This document shows, one piece after another, positions 37,101 through 45,996 of a stretch of 64,000 nucleotides of DNA. Origin of the DNA: Brasenia schreberi (Eukaryota > Streptophyta > Magnoliopsida > Nymphaeales > Cabombaceae). Location of the stretch: the NCBI GenBank assembly GCA_036023115.1, contig JAYKKT010000059.1:8522001-8586000 (forward strand), written 5' to 3'. Every line of letters starts with the position of its first letter. The stretch's first letter is position 1. A program made the translations under genes and the position numbers. The notes below the pieces were generated by a model. It did not search any database, had not been told where the DNA came from, and saw only the letters and a program-made list of their open reading frames with translations.

Positions 37101-40100
37101 GAGAGGAGGGTGTAGTTGACGTCGAGTCTTTTCGAAGGAAATGCAAAACAGTGGTGGAGAGCACAGAAAGGGACTCGTAGCACTCCATGGACTTAGGAGG
37201 CATTTAAGAAAGCATTTTTCAGTCATTTCTTTTCTCATAATGATCGGATGCGTTTAGAACTTGAATTTAATCAACTGCAGCAGGAAAATTTGTCGGTGAG
37301 AGAATATACCAATCAATTTCTAAGGTTGTCACAGTTTGACCCGGGTATGGTAATTCCTGAGGCACGAGCAAATAAGTATTTTTGGGGACTTTCTGATCCG
37401 ATCCGTAAGTCACTGAGAGGAAAGATATATATAGATATTGATGAATTAAAAGCTGCTGCTACTCATGTAGAGACATATATTTTGCATTATAAGGGTAAGA
37501 AGAGGCCAACAGAACCGACTTTTGGCAACTCACATGAAGGCACGAAGAAGAGTAAATCAACCCAAGCTCATCAGTGGACAAATAGGGGTAGTCAGACTCA
37601 GGCAAGAAGTGGGTATTCACAGGAGCAAAACAACTAACAAAATCGTGGGATCAGATGTTATAATTATAGAGGCACGGGTCATAGAGCCAGAGACTGTCCT
37701 TCAGAGAAGAACTTTAAGCAAGTTTAGACTCAAACATTTAGCAGTATATAGAAGGAAGACATGAGAGGTCCTTGTTTCATATGTAAAGAGTTCGGTCATC
37801 GTAAAGTTGATTGTCCACGGGCTGCGTATTTTCCTTCTTCTTCAGTTCAAGAAAGCACTATGGGGCCTCCTCGTCCTCCGGTACCTGTTCGTCAACAAGG
37901 ACCACCTCGATTGCCTCACCCTCAAGTAACTAACCAGGGCCGCGTTTATGCTGTAGAGGGCTGTGAGTCAGGTACCTCTCATTTGGTTATTAGTACCTTA
38001 TCAGTTTGTGGTTTGCTTGCGGGTGTTTTATTTGACTCTGGTGCAACGCATTGCTTTGTTTCACCTGCTTTTGTAAGTCGTACGGGTTTAGACCCGAAAC
38101 CATTAGATGGATTCTCTATATGTTTTCCTAATGGAGATGTTATTGTGTCGCATCGGATTTTATGAGATTGTTCTGTATTGGTTGGTGGTCATGACTTGAG
38201 AGCCGACTTGGTTTTGTTGGAGATCTTGAACTACGATGTAGTTTTGGGTATGGATTGGTTATCTAGGAACCTTGTTGTGATTGATTGCAAGAAGCGAGAG
38301 ATTACTTTCTTTATTCCTTGAGAGACTACTTTCATTTTCCAAGGTCAGCGAGAAGAGAACCCAATATCAGTTATATCTGCTCTTCAAGCATATAATTATA
38401 TACGAAACGGATGCGAAGGATACTTAGCATTTGTTATGCAGTCTTGTGCTGAAGAGAAGTTATTAAATGATATCAGTATAGTTAATGAATTTCCTGATGT
38501 TTTTCGTGATGATCTACCGGGATTACCTCTAGAACGAGAGATAGAGTTTGCTATTGATTTGCAAACAGGTGTCAATCCTATATCTAGAGCACCCTATCGT
38601 ATGGCTCCTGCAGAATTACGAGAATTACAAGCTCAGTTGCAAGAATTATTGGAGAAGCGTTTTATTCGACCAAGTACCTCACCATGGGGAGCACCAGTTT
38701 TATTCGTGAAAAAGAAGGATGACTCTCTTCGGCTTTGTATCGATTATAGACAACTTAATCGGGTGACTATAAAGAATAAATATCCATTACCTAGGATTGA
38801 TGACTTATTCGACCAGTTGCAGGGAGCTTCTGTGTTTTCGAAGATTGATCTTCGGTCTGGATATTATCAGTTGAGGATACGAGAAGCTGATATACCTAAG
38901 ACGGCCTTTAGGACTCGGTATGGGCATTATGAATTCTTAGTTATGCCTTTTGGGTTAACCAACGCTCCAGCAACATTCATGGACTTGATGAATCGGGTAT
39001 TTCGAGAGTATTTGGACAAATTCGTCGTGGTGTTTATTGATGACATTTTGATATATTCTAAGAGCGAGGAGGAGCATGCTGAGCATCTACGTATCATACT
39101 TGGTTTGTTACAAGAAAAGCAATTATATGCTAAGTTCTCTAAGTGTGATTTTTGGTTGGAGCAGGTTGGCTTTCTAGGTCACATTATATCTAAAGATGGT
39201 ATTTCAGTAGATCCAGCTAAGGTCACGACTGTAGTCAATTGGGAAAGACCGAAGAACGTCTTTGAGATACGTAGTTTTCTTGGGCTAGCAGGATATTATC
39301 GGAGATTTATTAAGGGTTTTTCCAGTATTGCAGCTCCTCTAACTCGATTAACAAAGAAAGATATTCAATTTGAGATCATGATTTAAAGGTAAATGTGCTT
39401 TGCTATGAAATGGTTGCGAACTATGCATGCTTTTAGTATGTTTTCTGTTTAAAGATGCTTAACCTCCCTACTGAGCTATGTATAGGAGCTTACCCTATTG
39501 TTTTAGGGCTCATCCTAAAGCTAGCACTTCAAAGGCACACGGAGCAGAGTAGGAGTTTGATAGAGCAGCATTTTTATTTTAGATGGTACGACAAGTGTTG
39601 AATAATTTAGAAAGTCTTTTATTCGGGGTTATTTTTAGGTGAGCCCCGCACCATTTTGGATGTGTTGTTTAGAACTTCGATATGAATATTTATTTCAGTT
39701 AGATATTTCTTGAGTTTGAATTAAATTGGTATTGTATTTGTTTAATGCTTACCATCATGCCCGTGCGAGAAGCGGCCACGTGGCATCGGCTCGGGTCGGG
39801 TCGTGGTCGCGACCATGCAGTTTGAATTAAATTGGTATTGTATTTGTTTAATGCTTACCATCACGCCCATGCGAGAAGCGGTCACGTGGCATCGGCTCGG
39901 GTCGGGTCGTGGTCGCGATCGTGCAGGTGTGACAAATGAAGGCGATGCTTGAATATAATTGTGGAAGATTGATGAACGGATAACTTCACAATATAACAAT
40001 CACGAAGCCTTAGAAAAGGCTATAGCCGAGAGCAACAAGTGCATACGAACAAGATAACAAACACAAAATAAACTTGAATAACTAATCTTTATTCACTAGT

Positions 40101-43100
40101 CACAAAAGGCTTAAATTTACACGGCTAGTAGTGGGCCAGGGCCGCCAGTGCCTGGCCACTCGGGCCCAGTTCTCTAAAAGTTTGTTGGTTGGTTAAAATG
40201 GAGGGGAGTATCAAGTATTCTTTGTGATAAGAATATACCATTAAAGTTAAAAGGTAAATATTATAGAGAACAATTAGACCTCCCATGTTTATGGTTATGA
40301 GTATTGGGTAGTTAATCATGATGTACAAAAGATGTTTGTGACAGAAATGAAGATGTTGAGATGGATGAGTGGTCATATAAAAAAAGATTGTATACATAAT
40401 GAGGTTATTAGAAATAAATTATGTGTGATACCAATATTGGATAAAACGACAGAATATCGTTTAAGGTGGTTTGGACATATTGAAAGAAGATCAACAGAAC
40501 CTGTAAGAAGGTATGAAAAACTAGATTTTGAAAGTATTAAAAGAGGTAGAGGACGACAACAAAAGTGTTGGAAAGAAACAATAAAGAATGATCTAGCTTA
40601 TTGTGAATTAATTGCTAACATGACACATGATAGGGCTCTATGGAAACAAAAAATCCATGTAGCCGACTCCGTCTAGTATGGAAAAAGGCTTAGTTGTTGT
40701 TGTTGTATCAATGATCAATATAAAAAAAATATGGACTTAAAGTTGATCCCTGATGTAACCAATATTAACTTCAAAGGAGTCTGTGATTCCTTCATGAGTT
40801 GTCACACAAGTTTTTGCACTATCATAGATGTCTCTTATAAGATTTATGTATGTCAATGGGATACCTCTCTTTTTTAATGTTATAATATGAAGGTTCTTCT
40901 TTTGTTCTATAAGACATCTCAATAGGTGAATTGCTTCAGTAGTATATCTACTGGGCATGAATCCGAATTGGTTCTTTGTTGTACACTATACCTGTCTTAA
41001 CCTACGCTTGATTATTCTTTCTGATAATTTCTTAGTATGGTTCATTCACTTGATACCTCGATAATTCAAACAATTCTAAATATCTTTATATGGGTATAAG
41101 TATACTTGTTGTCCATTTCTCGGTCATCTTTTGGGTTCTCCATATTTCATTAAATAGTATTGTGAGCAAAGTGAACCCCATCTCTCGTAGGATTTTTCAT
41201 ACTTTTATAAGAATATTGTTTGGTCCTACAGATTTATCAACTTCCGTATATTTAAGAGCCTCTTTGACTTCATTCTTTTGAATACGTCGATAGAAATTGT
41301 GGTTTATATACTTTTATGATTTGGCTAACTCTCCTAAGCTAATAATACTAACATCTGTATTTTCATTAGAAGCTTATAGAAATAATTTTCTATCTAATTT
41401 TTATATCATCATTCGCCACTAGAATCTTCTCATCCTCATTTTTTATGCATCTAACAAAAGTAAGATCCTTAGTTTTCTTATCTCTAGCCGTAACTATCCT
41501 AAAAATATGTCCTTTCACCTTCTTTTGAGTTAAGCTTTCTATATAAATCTTCCCAAATTTTACTTTTGCTTCACTAAGGGCTTTTTTCGCTTCTTTCTTT
41601 GCTCTTTCTTATAAGCCTTCAAAGTTTCACTAGTCTTATTAGCATAATGCAATTTGTAACATGCCTTCTTGATTTTATCTTTCACCTCTTCACTCCACCA
41701 CCAATCTTCTTTTTGTGCCGGTACGCCTCTCTTAGATACGTCTAAGAGATCTTTTGTCACTTCCCTAATATTTATAGACATATTGTTTCACATATCAAAA
41801 GGTGTACCTATATAATTCTAAGGATCTCCTTGAAGAATTTTTTCTTTGAATATATCTGCTTTCTCACATTTGAGGTTCCACCATCTCGTCCAAATAGCGT
41901 TATGTACTCTATTCTTCTTTGTCCACTTTTTTACCTTCAATCCATTACTAAAAGTCGATGTTGAGTAGTTAAACTTTTTCTTGGAATTACCTTACAATCT
42001 TTATGACACAATCTATATTTTTTCGTACAAACAAAACAATCAATTTATGTTTGTGACAAGCCACTCTTATTAGTAATTAAATGTTCATCTTATTTTTTGA
42101 AAATTGTATTGGCTATAAAGAGAAAAAATCATAGCAAAATTTAAAATCTCTCTACCCTCTCATTCTCCTCCCAAACAAATCATCTCCCTTTGTGAAATTC
42201 TTTGAATTACCTTATCTAACTCCTCGCAAAAAGCCTTGCATGGGATGTATAAGCACAAACTATATTCAAAGCCTCTACTCCTAACACTAATTTCACTATC
42301 ATAATCGGTTACTATATCATTATATGTATACTACACTATCTTTTAAATCTTTATTTATAATAATTTCAACTCCATTTCGAGCCTTTTTTTTCCCAGTACT
42401 ATAATTTAAAACCAGTATTCTTAATCTTCTTTACTTTTTCTCCAACCCACTTTGTCTCTTATAAACATAGGATGTTAATCTTTTTCTGAATCATAGTATC
42501 TACTACCTCCATTAACTTGTCGGTCAATGTTCCGATATTGTAAGTACCAATATGAATCTTATTATCTAGGACTAATTTCCTTAACCCCCGCATTCGTCCA
42601 TGACAATGCGGAGACCCTTGTTATAATTTGTTCATTACATTCAAACGACAATGTAGTGGGACTAACTTCTTTACTCATACCCGTCGATGATGTGAGAACC
42701 CTCTCTGCAATTGATTTACTGCATCCGAGCAAAGATATAGAGACCCTTGCTTATTTTTCCCTATATTCAGGCTTTGCAGTGCATCGCTAAGAGTTAACGC
42801 CCCAATGCAATTCTCATAATTTATAGAATCTATGATAGATAAGTCCGACAAAGTTTTATGCTGGCTATCAGAAGCCTAACTCAACCCTCCTCCTTTATCT
42901 GGGCTTGGGACCGGCTGGGTGATCCCTTACCTGACAGAGTTACTTGGTGATTAACTTACATGGCTGGCTGACTTTATTAACTGGAGGAATCTTCATTAAC
43001 TGCTTGATATTTGGTAGTGGTTTACATGTTAGTTATGTTTTGAGTGGAGGGATCATGATTAATCCTTTATTTTAGCTAAACTCTTGGACCTTCATCTCAA

Positions 43101-45996
43101 GAAATCATTATCACTACTACTGCTTAGTGACTTGCGTCATTCCTACAACCATTCTTAAGAAGTGGAAAGCAAACTTTTGAAACAAGAAAACTGCAATGCA
43201 ACACAGATATTCGTAATATCTTATCCTTTTGTCTCTTCCCCTAGTAAATGATATTGGCACTTTCTCTTCCTGAAGTATTAGAGTTTGTAATTATTCAACT
43301 GGTGTTCAATGTTATTTTAAGTATCTAAACAAACTTCTCTGATTGTTCTTTCAAGAATACAGGCATTTATTTCCTTCTGCGAGGCATGTGAGGTTGATAT
43401 TCAGTTCTTCTTTGACAAAGCGGGCAAGTAAGTTGACGCACACATACACATGCATGCATGCACATGTACACACAAAGTACTACACACGCCTGTAACCTTC
43501 TCTATGTATGGTATGATTACTGTTATTATTTACCGACTTAATTCTTGGAATGGGCAGGCCAATCTTGTTGGCTCCAAGATTTGGTATGGAAGATGTTTCC
43601 TCTTCTGATTTCAATGCAACGCTTGTTCTTGCAACAATGCTCTTGTCGCAGCTTCCAGAAGGAAATACTATGGGGAACGTTCCTGCGGCACCAGTGGCAC
43701 CTGGAGACCAAGATCATCAGAATTCCTGCGAAAATTTACCGCGTCATTCATCAGTGGAGGAAAGGCCTAGAAGGGTGGTTGTCTCTCCTAATAACTCTCA
43801 ACATCCCTCTGACCATACAAGGATCTGGTCTGAACTTTCAGGTGCGTTTATCTTCATGACATGAATCTTCCATTAATTATGTTTCTAGATTTGCTTGATC
43901 ATCACCACATCTTAACAGGAAGTGCTGCCCAGAGTGTTGGTGGGTCGGAAGAAAGAACAGCTCACTTGGTAGGAAGACCCGCTGTTCGTCAGCAGGATGC
44001 TGTTGGGTGTCAAAGGTGTGAGGAAGTTGATTATTCAATGCCACCACCTACAGGAGAAAATCCACCTATACTGTATCCTTCAGTCTTGGATACACTTTTC
44101 TAACTTACAAGGAAGCCCTATTCATGTTATTATATTCAGTTGTCATGTACCATGAATTTTTCTTTCTTTTGTAGAATATTCATATTAGCAATTGTCACCT
44201 TTAAAAGAATCTGACACTATTCCTGTTTGTACTTCAGCTATGTTTAAATGTGGTGAATACTCTCTTGGTCATAGGTTTGCCTTCATTTGAGAAATTCCTT
44301 TCAATGCAATTCAATTCATTGGTTGTGCCTAACGCAGAGTACCATGTACAAAGTTTTAGCTCACTCTATGCATTCTGATCTATGCTAGCTATAGATTTTT
44401 ATTGGCCATCATGCTTGAAGAAGGTCTTATGCTTACTTGTAGTAGAGCAACCCTACAATTGGTTTGAGCATCTCTTTCTTGAATTTGGCTTTGATGCTAC
44501 TTTTGGTTGTTCCATGGTAGTTTCATCACTTCATGCGTAAAGATGTCATTGTGAATGTATGTATACACACATACATACATATAGATAGACTATATATGTG
44601 TGTATATATGCTTGTATGTTATGCCCCATATACATAGCAAATGCTCTCTCTCTCTCTAAGATTGTGAATGTGTGTATGTATACACAACATATAATAGACT
44701 ATATATGTGTGAATTGCTTGTATCTTATCTTATGCACCATATTGATACACAGTTACAAGGAGAGCTATATATAAATTCACTATAATTCGCATAAGGCACG
44801 GTTACAGGGATATGTATCCGTCAGATTAATTCAGCTGTGAAGACCCTAAGTTGTCTCTGCACAAAACAGGTGGTCTCTATACATGAGGTGCAAGTCTCTG
44901 AGTTCTAACAAGGGTCCTTTTGAAAAATTAGTGATTAGTGAATGATAAAGGTGCTAGTAAATTCATAGTCACGTTTGCCTCTCCCTTGTCTTATTTTCCT
45001 AAACGTTTTTATCCTTGGCTGTTTGTCTTGCATTTGCAGACCATGTACTATTGTGTTGACAAGAGCTCTCGTTGGGTTGGAGGCAGTTTGATTTTCTTAT
45101 TAGAAACAAATTAGGAGTGGCACCAATAGAGGATAAAATGAAAGAATATCGTTTAAGATGGTTTGGACATATAGAAAGAAGATCAGAAGAAGAACCTGTA
45201 AGAAGGTATGAAAAACTAAATTTGGAAAGTATTAAAAGAGGTAGAGGACGACCACAAAAGTATTGGAAAGAAACAATAAAGAATGATCTAGCTTATTGTG
45301 AGTTAACTGCTTACATGGCACAGGATAGAGCTCTGTGGAAACAAAGAATCCATGTAGCCGACCCCGTCTAGTATGGGAAAATGCTTAGTTGTTGTTGTTG
45401 TGTTCCCTTCTACAGAAACATATATGCTTGAAATTAGTGATTTGTACTTCACTACCTTCTGTATGCGTCTGTTCTTAATATGCTTGAAATATTTTTAGCA
45501 ATGTGGTTATATTTTTTGAAGCATATAAATATGGATCAGTAGCTGCTTGTTTGCATTTCTGTTGGGTTTTTCAATCTGGCTTTAGTAACTAGATAGATGT
45601 ACAACCTCTCGATGGGATATTGGACTTAAGTTTCACTTTGTTAGTCAAACTATTCTTGTGGATGGAGGAAGCAAATCAGCCATTTTAGATGTTTTTCTTT
45701 CACATTGTTATTCACTAGGGGAACATTTTCACAGTTAGCATTTCCTTAACAAGAGGTGGTAGAAGATCCAATGCAGTGGTGCATCATCCCGTGGAACCCC
45801 AAGGTTTGCTTACATGGATGATTCAGTTTTGCTGATTACTAAGTTGGTGGTACTGCTTGACAACTCTTCTTTGTATTCAGATAGGATGGTGACGAATGAC
45901 TCTCATCTTTCCCAGCGGCATCCCAACAATTGGATAGACTCTGTGGATGATGAAGACAACGACGAATGTGAAATGTATGTGCAGTCAACACCCTAA
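13132..45996 (+). CDS. RAD9: RAD9 checkpoint clamp subunit, nine exons
   Basis: RAD9 forms the PCNA-like 9-1-1 clamp with RAD1 and HUS1, loaded at damaged DNA to start checkpoint signalling. Exons: 13132-13239, 22018-22137, 22209-22317, 22448-22699, 22783-22898, 43363-43427, 43558-43841, 43919-44072, 45885-45996. They sum to 1320 nt with consistent phases and give 439 aa. Family marks are [17 protein letters not shown] near the start, [24 protein letters not shown], the [11 protein letters not shown] - [13 protein letters not shown] junction, [12 protein letters not shown], and an acidic tail ending in YVQSTP. Intron 1 (8778 bp) and intron 5 (20464 bp) are transposon nests, and intron 8 holds an RTE tail. 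Oddity: intron 5 begins GC rather than GT; reading through instead gives a stop two codons later. Whether the locus is expressed correctly is not known. Confidence 0.9.
14854..15520 (-). mobile_element. RTE 3' fragment nested in RTE
   Basis: A minus-strand RTE with its (CAA)n tail at 14854-14868 on the left, flanked by an 11-bp duplication AAAAGTATATA at 14843-14853 and 15521-15531. An open frame of 127 codons at 14884-15267 encodes the C-terminal part ([32 protein letters not shown]). Strongly 5' truncated. Confidence 0.85.
16775..17561. mobile_element. Non-autonomous hAT element
   Basis: Begins CAGTGTTATCTGTATCG, ends CAACACTG, and is flanked by a perfect 8-bp duplication GATATAAG (16767-16774 and 17562-17569). 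The terminal inverted repeats are long, about 140 bp with divergence, running through A/T tracts to matching GGCCTCTC and CATCCTTCGA strings. The ends match the hAT pair at 29266-33232, so it is probably mobilised by that family. Confidence 0.85.
18208..18497 (+). pseudogene. UTP20: Captured UTP20 exon 1-2 fragment
   Basis: An ATG at 18208 opens a 23-codon exon (ends GRRRFV) with donor GTG|GTACTC. After an intron of about 100 bp, the acceptor TTTCAG at 18372-18377 starts an exon reading [15 protein letters not shown] and then GSTFF-DALIYW, with donor GTAAGT at 18498. This is the N-terminus of UTP20, a large protein of the small-subunit processome that makes 18S rRNA. The rest of UTP20 is absent. 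Intron and splice sites are retained, so the capture was from DNA, not mRNA. Confidence 0.65.
19348..20087. other. RAD9 intron 1, unique part
   Basis: Intron sequence between the RTE nest and the RRM-carrying element. I see no gene or repeat in it. Confidence 0.4.
20096..20772 (-). mobile_element. hAT-like element with captured RRM exon, copy A
   Basis: 677 bp flanked by a perfect 8-bp duplication GTGATGGG (20088-20095 and 20773-20780). Ends are CTAAGTCACAC and the inverted CTATGTCACAC (10 of 11). Subterminal ACACCGACACC and GCACCCGCACCC repeats lie next to each end. The core holds an RRM exon on the minus strand. A close relative lies at 24247-24916. The 8-bp duplication suggests hAT, but a Mutator-like origin cannot be excluded because the copy B duplication can be read as 9 bp. 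Confidence 0.75.
20204..20440 (-). pseudogene. Captured hnRNP1-type RRM exon, copy A
   Basis: On the minus strand: an RNP2-like FIGGVSWEM, then [20 protein letters not shown], an RNP1-like RGFDFVVF (family RGFGFVVF) and a [13 protein letters not shown] end. This matches the first RRM of plant hnRNP1/RNP1-type RNA-binding proteins. The glycine-to-aspartate change in RNP1 and the disordered upstream frame indicate a non-functional fragment. It lies in RAD9 intron 1, antisense to RAD9. Confidence 0.7.
20781..22017. other. RAD9 intron 1, 3' part
   Basis: AT-rich intron sequence with a short (AC)n tract near 21711 and ATGTACATATGTACGTATATATG-like runs around 21760-21790. It ends in the exon 2 acceptor. 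No gene seen. Confidence 0.4.
22018..22137 (+). CDS. RAD9: RAD9 exon 2
   Basis: 40 codons, acceptor TTGCAG, donor AAG|GTACTC. Encodes [20 protein letters not shown], the strand after exon 1 in the clamp fold. Confidence 0.9.
22209..22317 (+). CDS. RAD9: RAD9 exon 3
   Basis: Acceptor CTGTAG, donor AATG|GTTTGT, ends in phase 1. Encodes [20 protein letters not shown] and on to DCIN. Confidence 0.88.
22448..22699 (+). CDS. RAD9: RAD9 exon 4
   Basis: Acceptor GTTGCAG, donor AAAG|GTAATT. Encodes [20 protein letters not shown] and the interdomain region to IDPTK. Confidence 0.9.
22783..22898 (+). CDS. RAD9: RAD9 exon 5, GC donor
   Basis: Acceptor TACTACAG. Encodes [20 protein letters not shown] to TFSMKELK. 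The donor reads AAG|GCATTA. Exon 6 resumes exactly at the conserved AFISFCE, so a GC-AG intron is the only boundary that keeps the family sequence. Confidence 0.82.
22899..23889. other. RAD9 intron 5, start
   Basis: Unique-looking intron sequence after the GC donor. No coding or repeat homology recognised, although a Copia LTR could be hidden in 23500-23890. Confidence 0.4.
24247..24916 (-). mobile_element. hAT-like element with captured RRM exon, copy B
   Basis: 670 bp flanked by a perfect 8-bp duplication ATTACGGG (24239-24246 and 24917-24924; also readable as 9 bp with a leading A). It starts CTAAGGCACAC and ends TGTGACATAA. It shares the ACACCGACACC subterminal repeats, the RRM core and the ATATAATATTATATACCCTAG tail with copy A. 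It inserted into the gag of the Copia element, so it is younger than that element. Confidence 0.8.
24362..24590 (-). pseudogene. Captured hnRNP1-type RRM exon, copy B
   Basis: Same fragment as at 20204-20440: [18 protein letters not shown], an RNP1-like RGFDFVVF and [12 protein letters not shown]. The shared Gly-to-Asp change in RNP1 shows that it arose before the two copies separated. It has an extra codon in the DPSLLD part where copy A has lost a leucine. Confidence 0.7.
28059..28132 (+). repeat. (AG)37 microsatellite
   Basis: Uninterrupted AG dinucleotide run directly upstream of the ATG at 28137, a typical position for a plant 5'UTR microsatellite. Confidence 0.95.
28137..28231 (+). pseudogene. 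OPR first exon fragment
   Basis: 31 codons plus two bases, ending at CACAG|GTTTTA. The text [18 protein letters not shown] matches the start of plant 12-oxophytodienoate reductases (Old Yellow Enzyme family), whose motif is LL-P--MG-F-LSHR followed by VVLAP. The downstream exons are absent, so this is a stranded first exon. Its own leader is retained upstream, which could still carry promoter activity. Confidence 0.7.
29208..29265 (+). mobile_element. RTE linker fragment left of the hAT pair
   Basis: Matches the RTE linker seen at 14775-14835 (AAGCTTTTTAATGAAAAT and AGGAGAGTTAGC). Another RTE scrap (33711-33746) lies at the far side of the hAT pair, suggesting the hAT entered an RTE copy that later lost sequence. 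Confidence 0.55.
29266..31210 (+). pseudogene. hAT transposase N-terminal half, left arm
   Basis: Carries a degenerate BED zinc finger ([19 protein letters not shown], about 29833-29890), an acidic stretch (about 30020), [13 protein letters not shown], then the DUF659 catalytic core with [11 protein letters not shown] and [15 protein letters not shown] (30570-30944) and the RNase-H-like helix region to YLYEAMDRA. Stops occur in the BED-DUF659 linker and before the catalytic core, and there is a frameshift near 30830. Confidence 0.7.
31240..33232 (-). pseudogene. hAT transposase N-terminal half, inverted right arm
   Basis: Mirror of the left arm. On the minus strand a 155-codon open frame (31320-31787) reads [20 protein letters not shown] and [21 protein letters not shown] further frame (31952-32221) carries [17 protein letters not shown]. 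It ends in the inverted terminal repeat at 33216-33232. By eye about 85-90% identical to the left arm over the catalytic region, with independent small indels. Confidence 0.7.
33233..33710 (+). pseudogene. hAT dimerisation-domain half
   Basis: Plus-strand [20 protein letters not shown], an intron-like gap, then [20 protein letters not shown] and [20 protein letters not shown] to [11 protein letters not shown], the hAT C-terminal dimerisation motif with its conserved C-ERNWS. It belongs to the element whose 5' half is the left arm. The domain itself is well preserved over the second exon. Confidence 0.75.
33753..36665 (+). repeat. Gypsy 5' LTR region with internal duplication
   Basis: Three LTR-derived blocks: 33753-34720 (nearly identical to 34809-35776 at a 1056-bp offset, lacking about 95 bp internally), 34723-34820 (a head-only block of about 97 bp) and 34821-36665 (through the LTR end at about 36664). 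The repeated head contains CGCGACCACGACCCGACCCG and GCCACGTGGCCGC. Near-identity of the blocks points to a recent duplication or unequal recombination. Confidence 0.75.
36671..36682 (+). other. Gypsy primer binding site
   Basis: TGGTATCAGAGC, complementary to the 3' end of initiator tRNA-Met, six bases after the LTR end. Confidence 0.9.
36762..39386 (+). pseudogene. Gypsy gag-protease-RT with nonsense mutations
   Basis: A single reading frame throughout, broken by seven in-frame stops (37113, 37194, 37635, 37725, 37749, 38163, 38319) and no frameshift. gag capsid part [20 protein letters not shown] and QWWRAQKG. Two zinc knuckles, the first damaged ([14 protein letters not shown]) and the second intact ([14 protein letters not shown], 37773). 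Aspartic protease [10 protein letters not shown] near 38036. Reverse transcriptase in an open stretch 38436-39386 with [21 protein letters not shown] and the catalytic FIDDILIYS. It ends at KDIQFEI where the inverted LTR begins. Confidence 0.88.
39365..39934 (-). repeat. Inverted Gypsy LTR fragment
   Basis: Reverse complement of about 34723-35271, including the double head block, and ending in the true LTR terminus (TGTGACA at 39928-39934). The join to the RT frame is at AATTTGAGATCATG, sequence present in the LTR. It creates an inverted repeat of about 0.55 kb flanking the Gypsy coding region. Confidence 0.8.
39935..40182. other. Unassigned segment between Gypsy and RTE
   Basis: Contains CACAAAATAAACTTGAATAA and CACTAGTCACAAAAGGC followed by a GC-rich CAGGGCCGCCAGTGCC string. 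It resembles the edge of another mobile element, but I cannot place it. Confidence 0.3.
40183..40706 (+). mobile_element. RTE 3' fragment
   Basis: Starts at the GGTTGGTTAAAATGG part of the ORF and ends in GGCTTAGTTGTTGTTGTTG. An open frame at 40332-40676 encodes [20 protein letters not shown] to KIHVADSV. Strongly 5' truncated and adjoining an opposite RTE at its tail. Confidence 0.8.
40707..42920 (-). mobile_element. RTE with endonuclease region, 3' truncated
   Basis: The most complete 5' half of this family in the window, on the minus strand. The 5' leader with AAGCCCAGATAAAGGAGGAG (about 42900) is followed by the APE-type endonuclease start ([20 protein letters not shown] near 42540, [16 protein letters not shown]), later endonuclease text ([29 protein letters not shown] near 41900), the linker [20 protein letters not shown] (41560-41781) and the first RT motifs ([20 protein letters not shown] near 40850). 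It stops before the RT active site. Frameshifts are frequent. Confidence 0.8.
42921..43362. other. RAD9 intron 5, 3' end
   Basis: Unique intron sequence ending in TTTCAAGAATACAG. A CT-rich branch-to-acceptor region lies at about 43330-43355. No gene seen. Confidence 0.45.
43363..43427 (+). CDS. RAD9: RAD9 exon 6
   Basis: Acceptor AATACAG, donor CAA|GTAAGT. Encodes [20 protein letters not shown], with a split lysine codon shared with exon 7. It lies 20.5 kb from exon 5. Confidence 0.9.
43558..43841 (+). CDS. RAD9: RAD9 exon 7
   Basis: Acceptor GGGCAG, donor TCAG|GTGCGT. Encodes [20 protein letters not shown], closing the clamp domain, then the start of the flexible tail. Confidence 0.9.
43919..44072 (+). 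CDS. RAD9: RAD9 exon 8
   Basis: Acceptor TTAACAG. The donor CT|GTATCC is the one whose phase fits exon 9. Tail region rich in polar residues ([20 protein letters not shown]). Confidence 0.75.
44073..45884. other. RAD9 intron 8
   Basis: 1.8-kb intron with imperfect repeats of a TGAATGTATGTATACACACA-like segment near 44550 and 44665, then an RTE tail at 45097-45401. No extra exon could be supported. Confidence 0.5.
45097..45401 (+). mobile_element. RTE 3' tail in RAD9 intron 8
   Basis: The last 305 bp of the RTE family, in the same orientation as RAD9. A clean open frame ([20 protein letters not shown] to IHVADPV) ends at the stop, followed by ATGCTTAGTTG and TTG repeats. Target duplication not identified. 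Confidence 0.8.
45885..45996 (+). CDS. RAD9: RAD9 exon 9 with stop
   Basis: The acceptor AGATAG|GATGGTG restores the frame. The upstream acceptor TTCAG would give an immediate stop with the exon 8 phase. Encodes [13 protein letters not shown], an acidic run, and the terminal YVQSTP followed by TAA. Confidence 0.8.

Larger units (their letters stand above)
33753..39934 (+). mobile_element. Rearranged Gypsy LTR retrotransposon
   Basis: Left: tandem LTR-derived sequence (33753-36665), then a primer binding site, then a gag-protease-RT frame. The element stops inside the region after RT, where it joins an inverted LTR fragment (39365-39934). Integrase, RNase H and a normal 3' LTR are missing. 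The LTR start TGTCACACC and the order gag-PR-RT identify a Ty3/Gypsy element of the chromovirus/Del-like type. No matching 5-bp flanking duplication was seen. Confidence 0.8.

Noticed and set aside
45814..45884. Extension of RAD9 exon 9 upstream in frame (from an ATG at 45814)
   Set aside because: The text shows no RAD9 similarity, and the acceptor at 45883-45884 restores the frame from exon 8 exactly.
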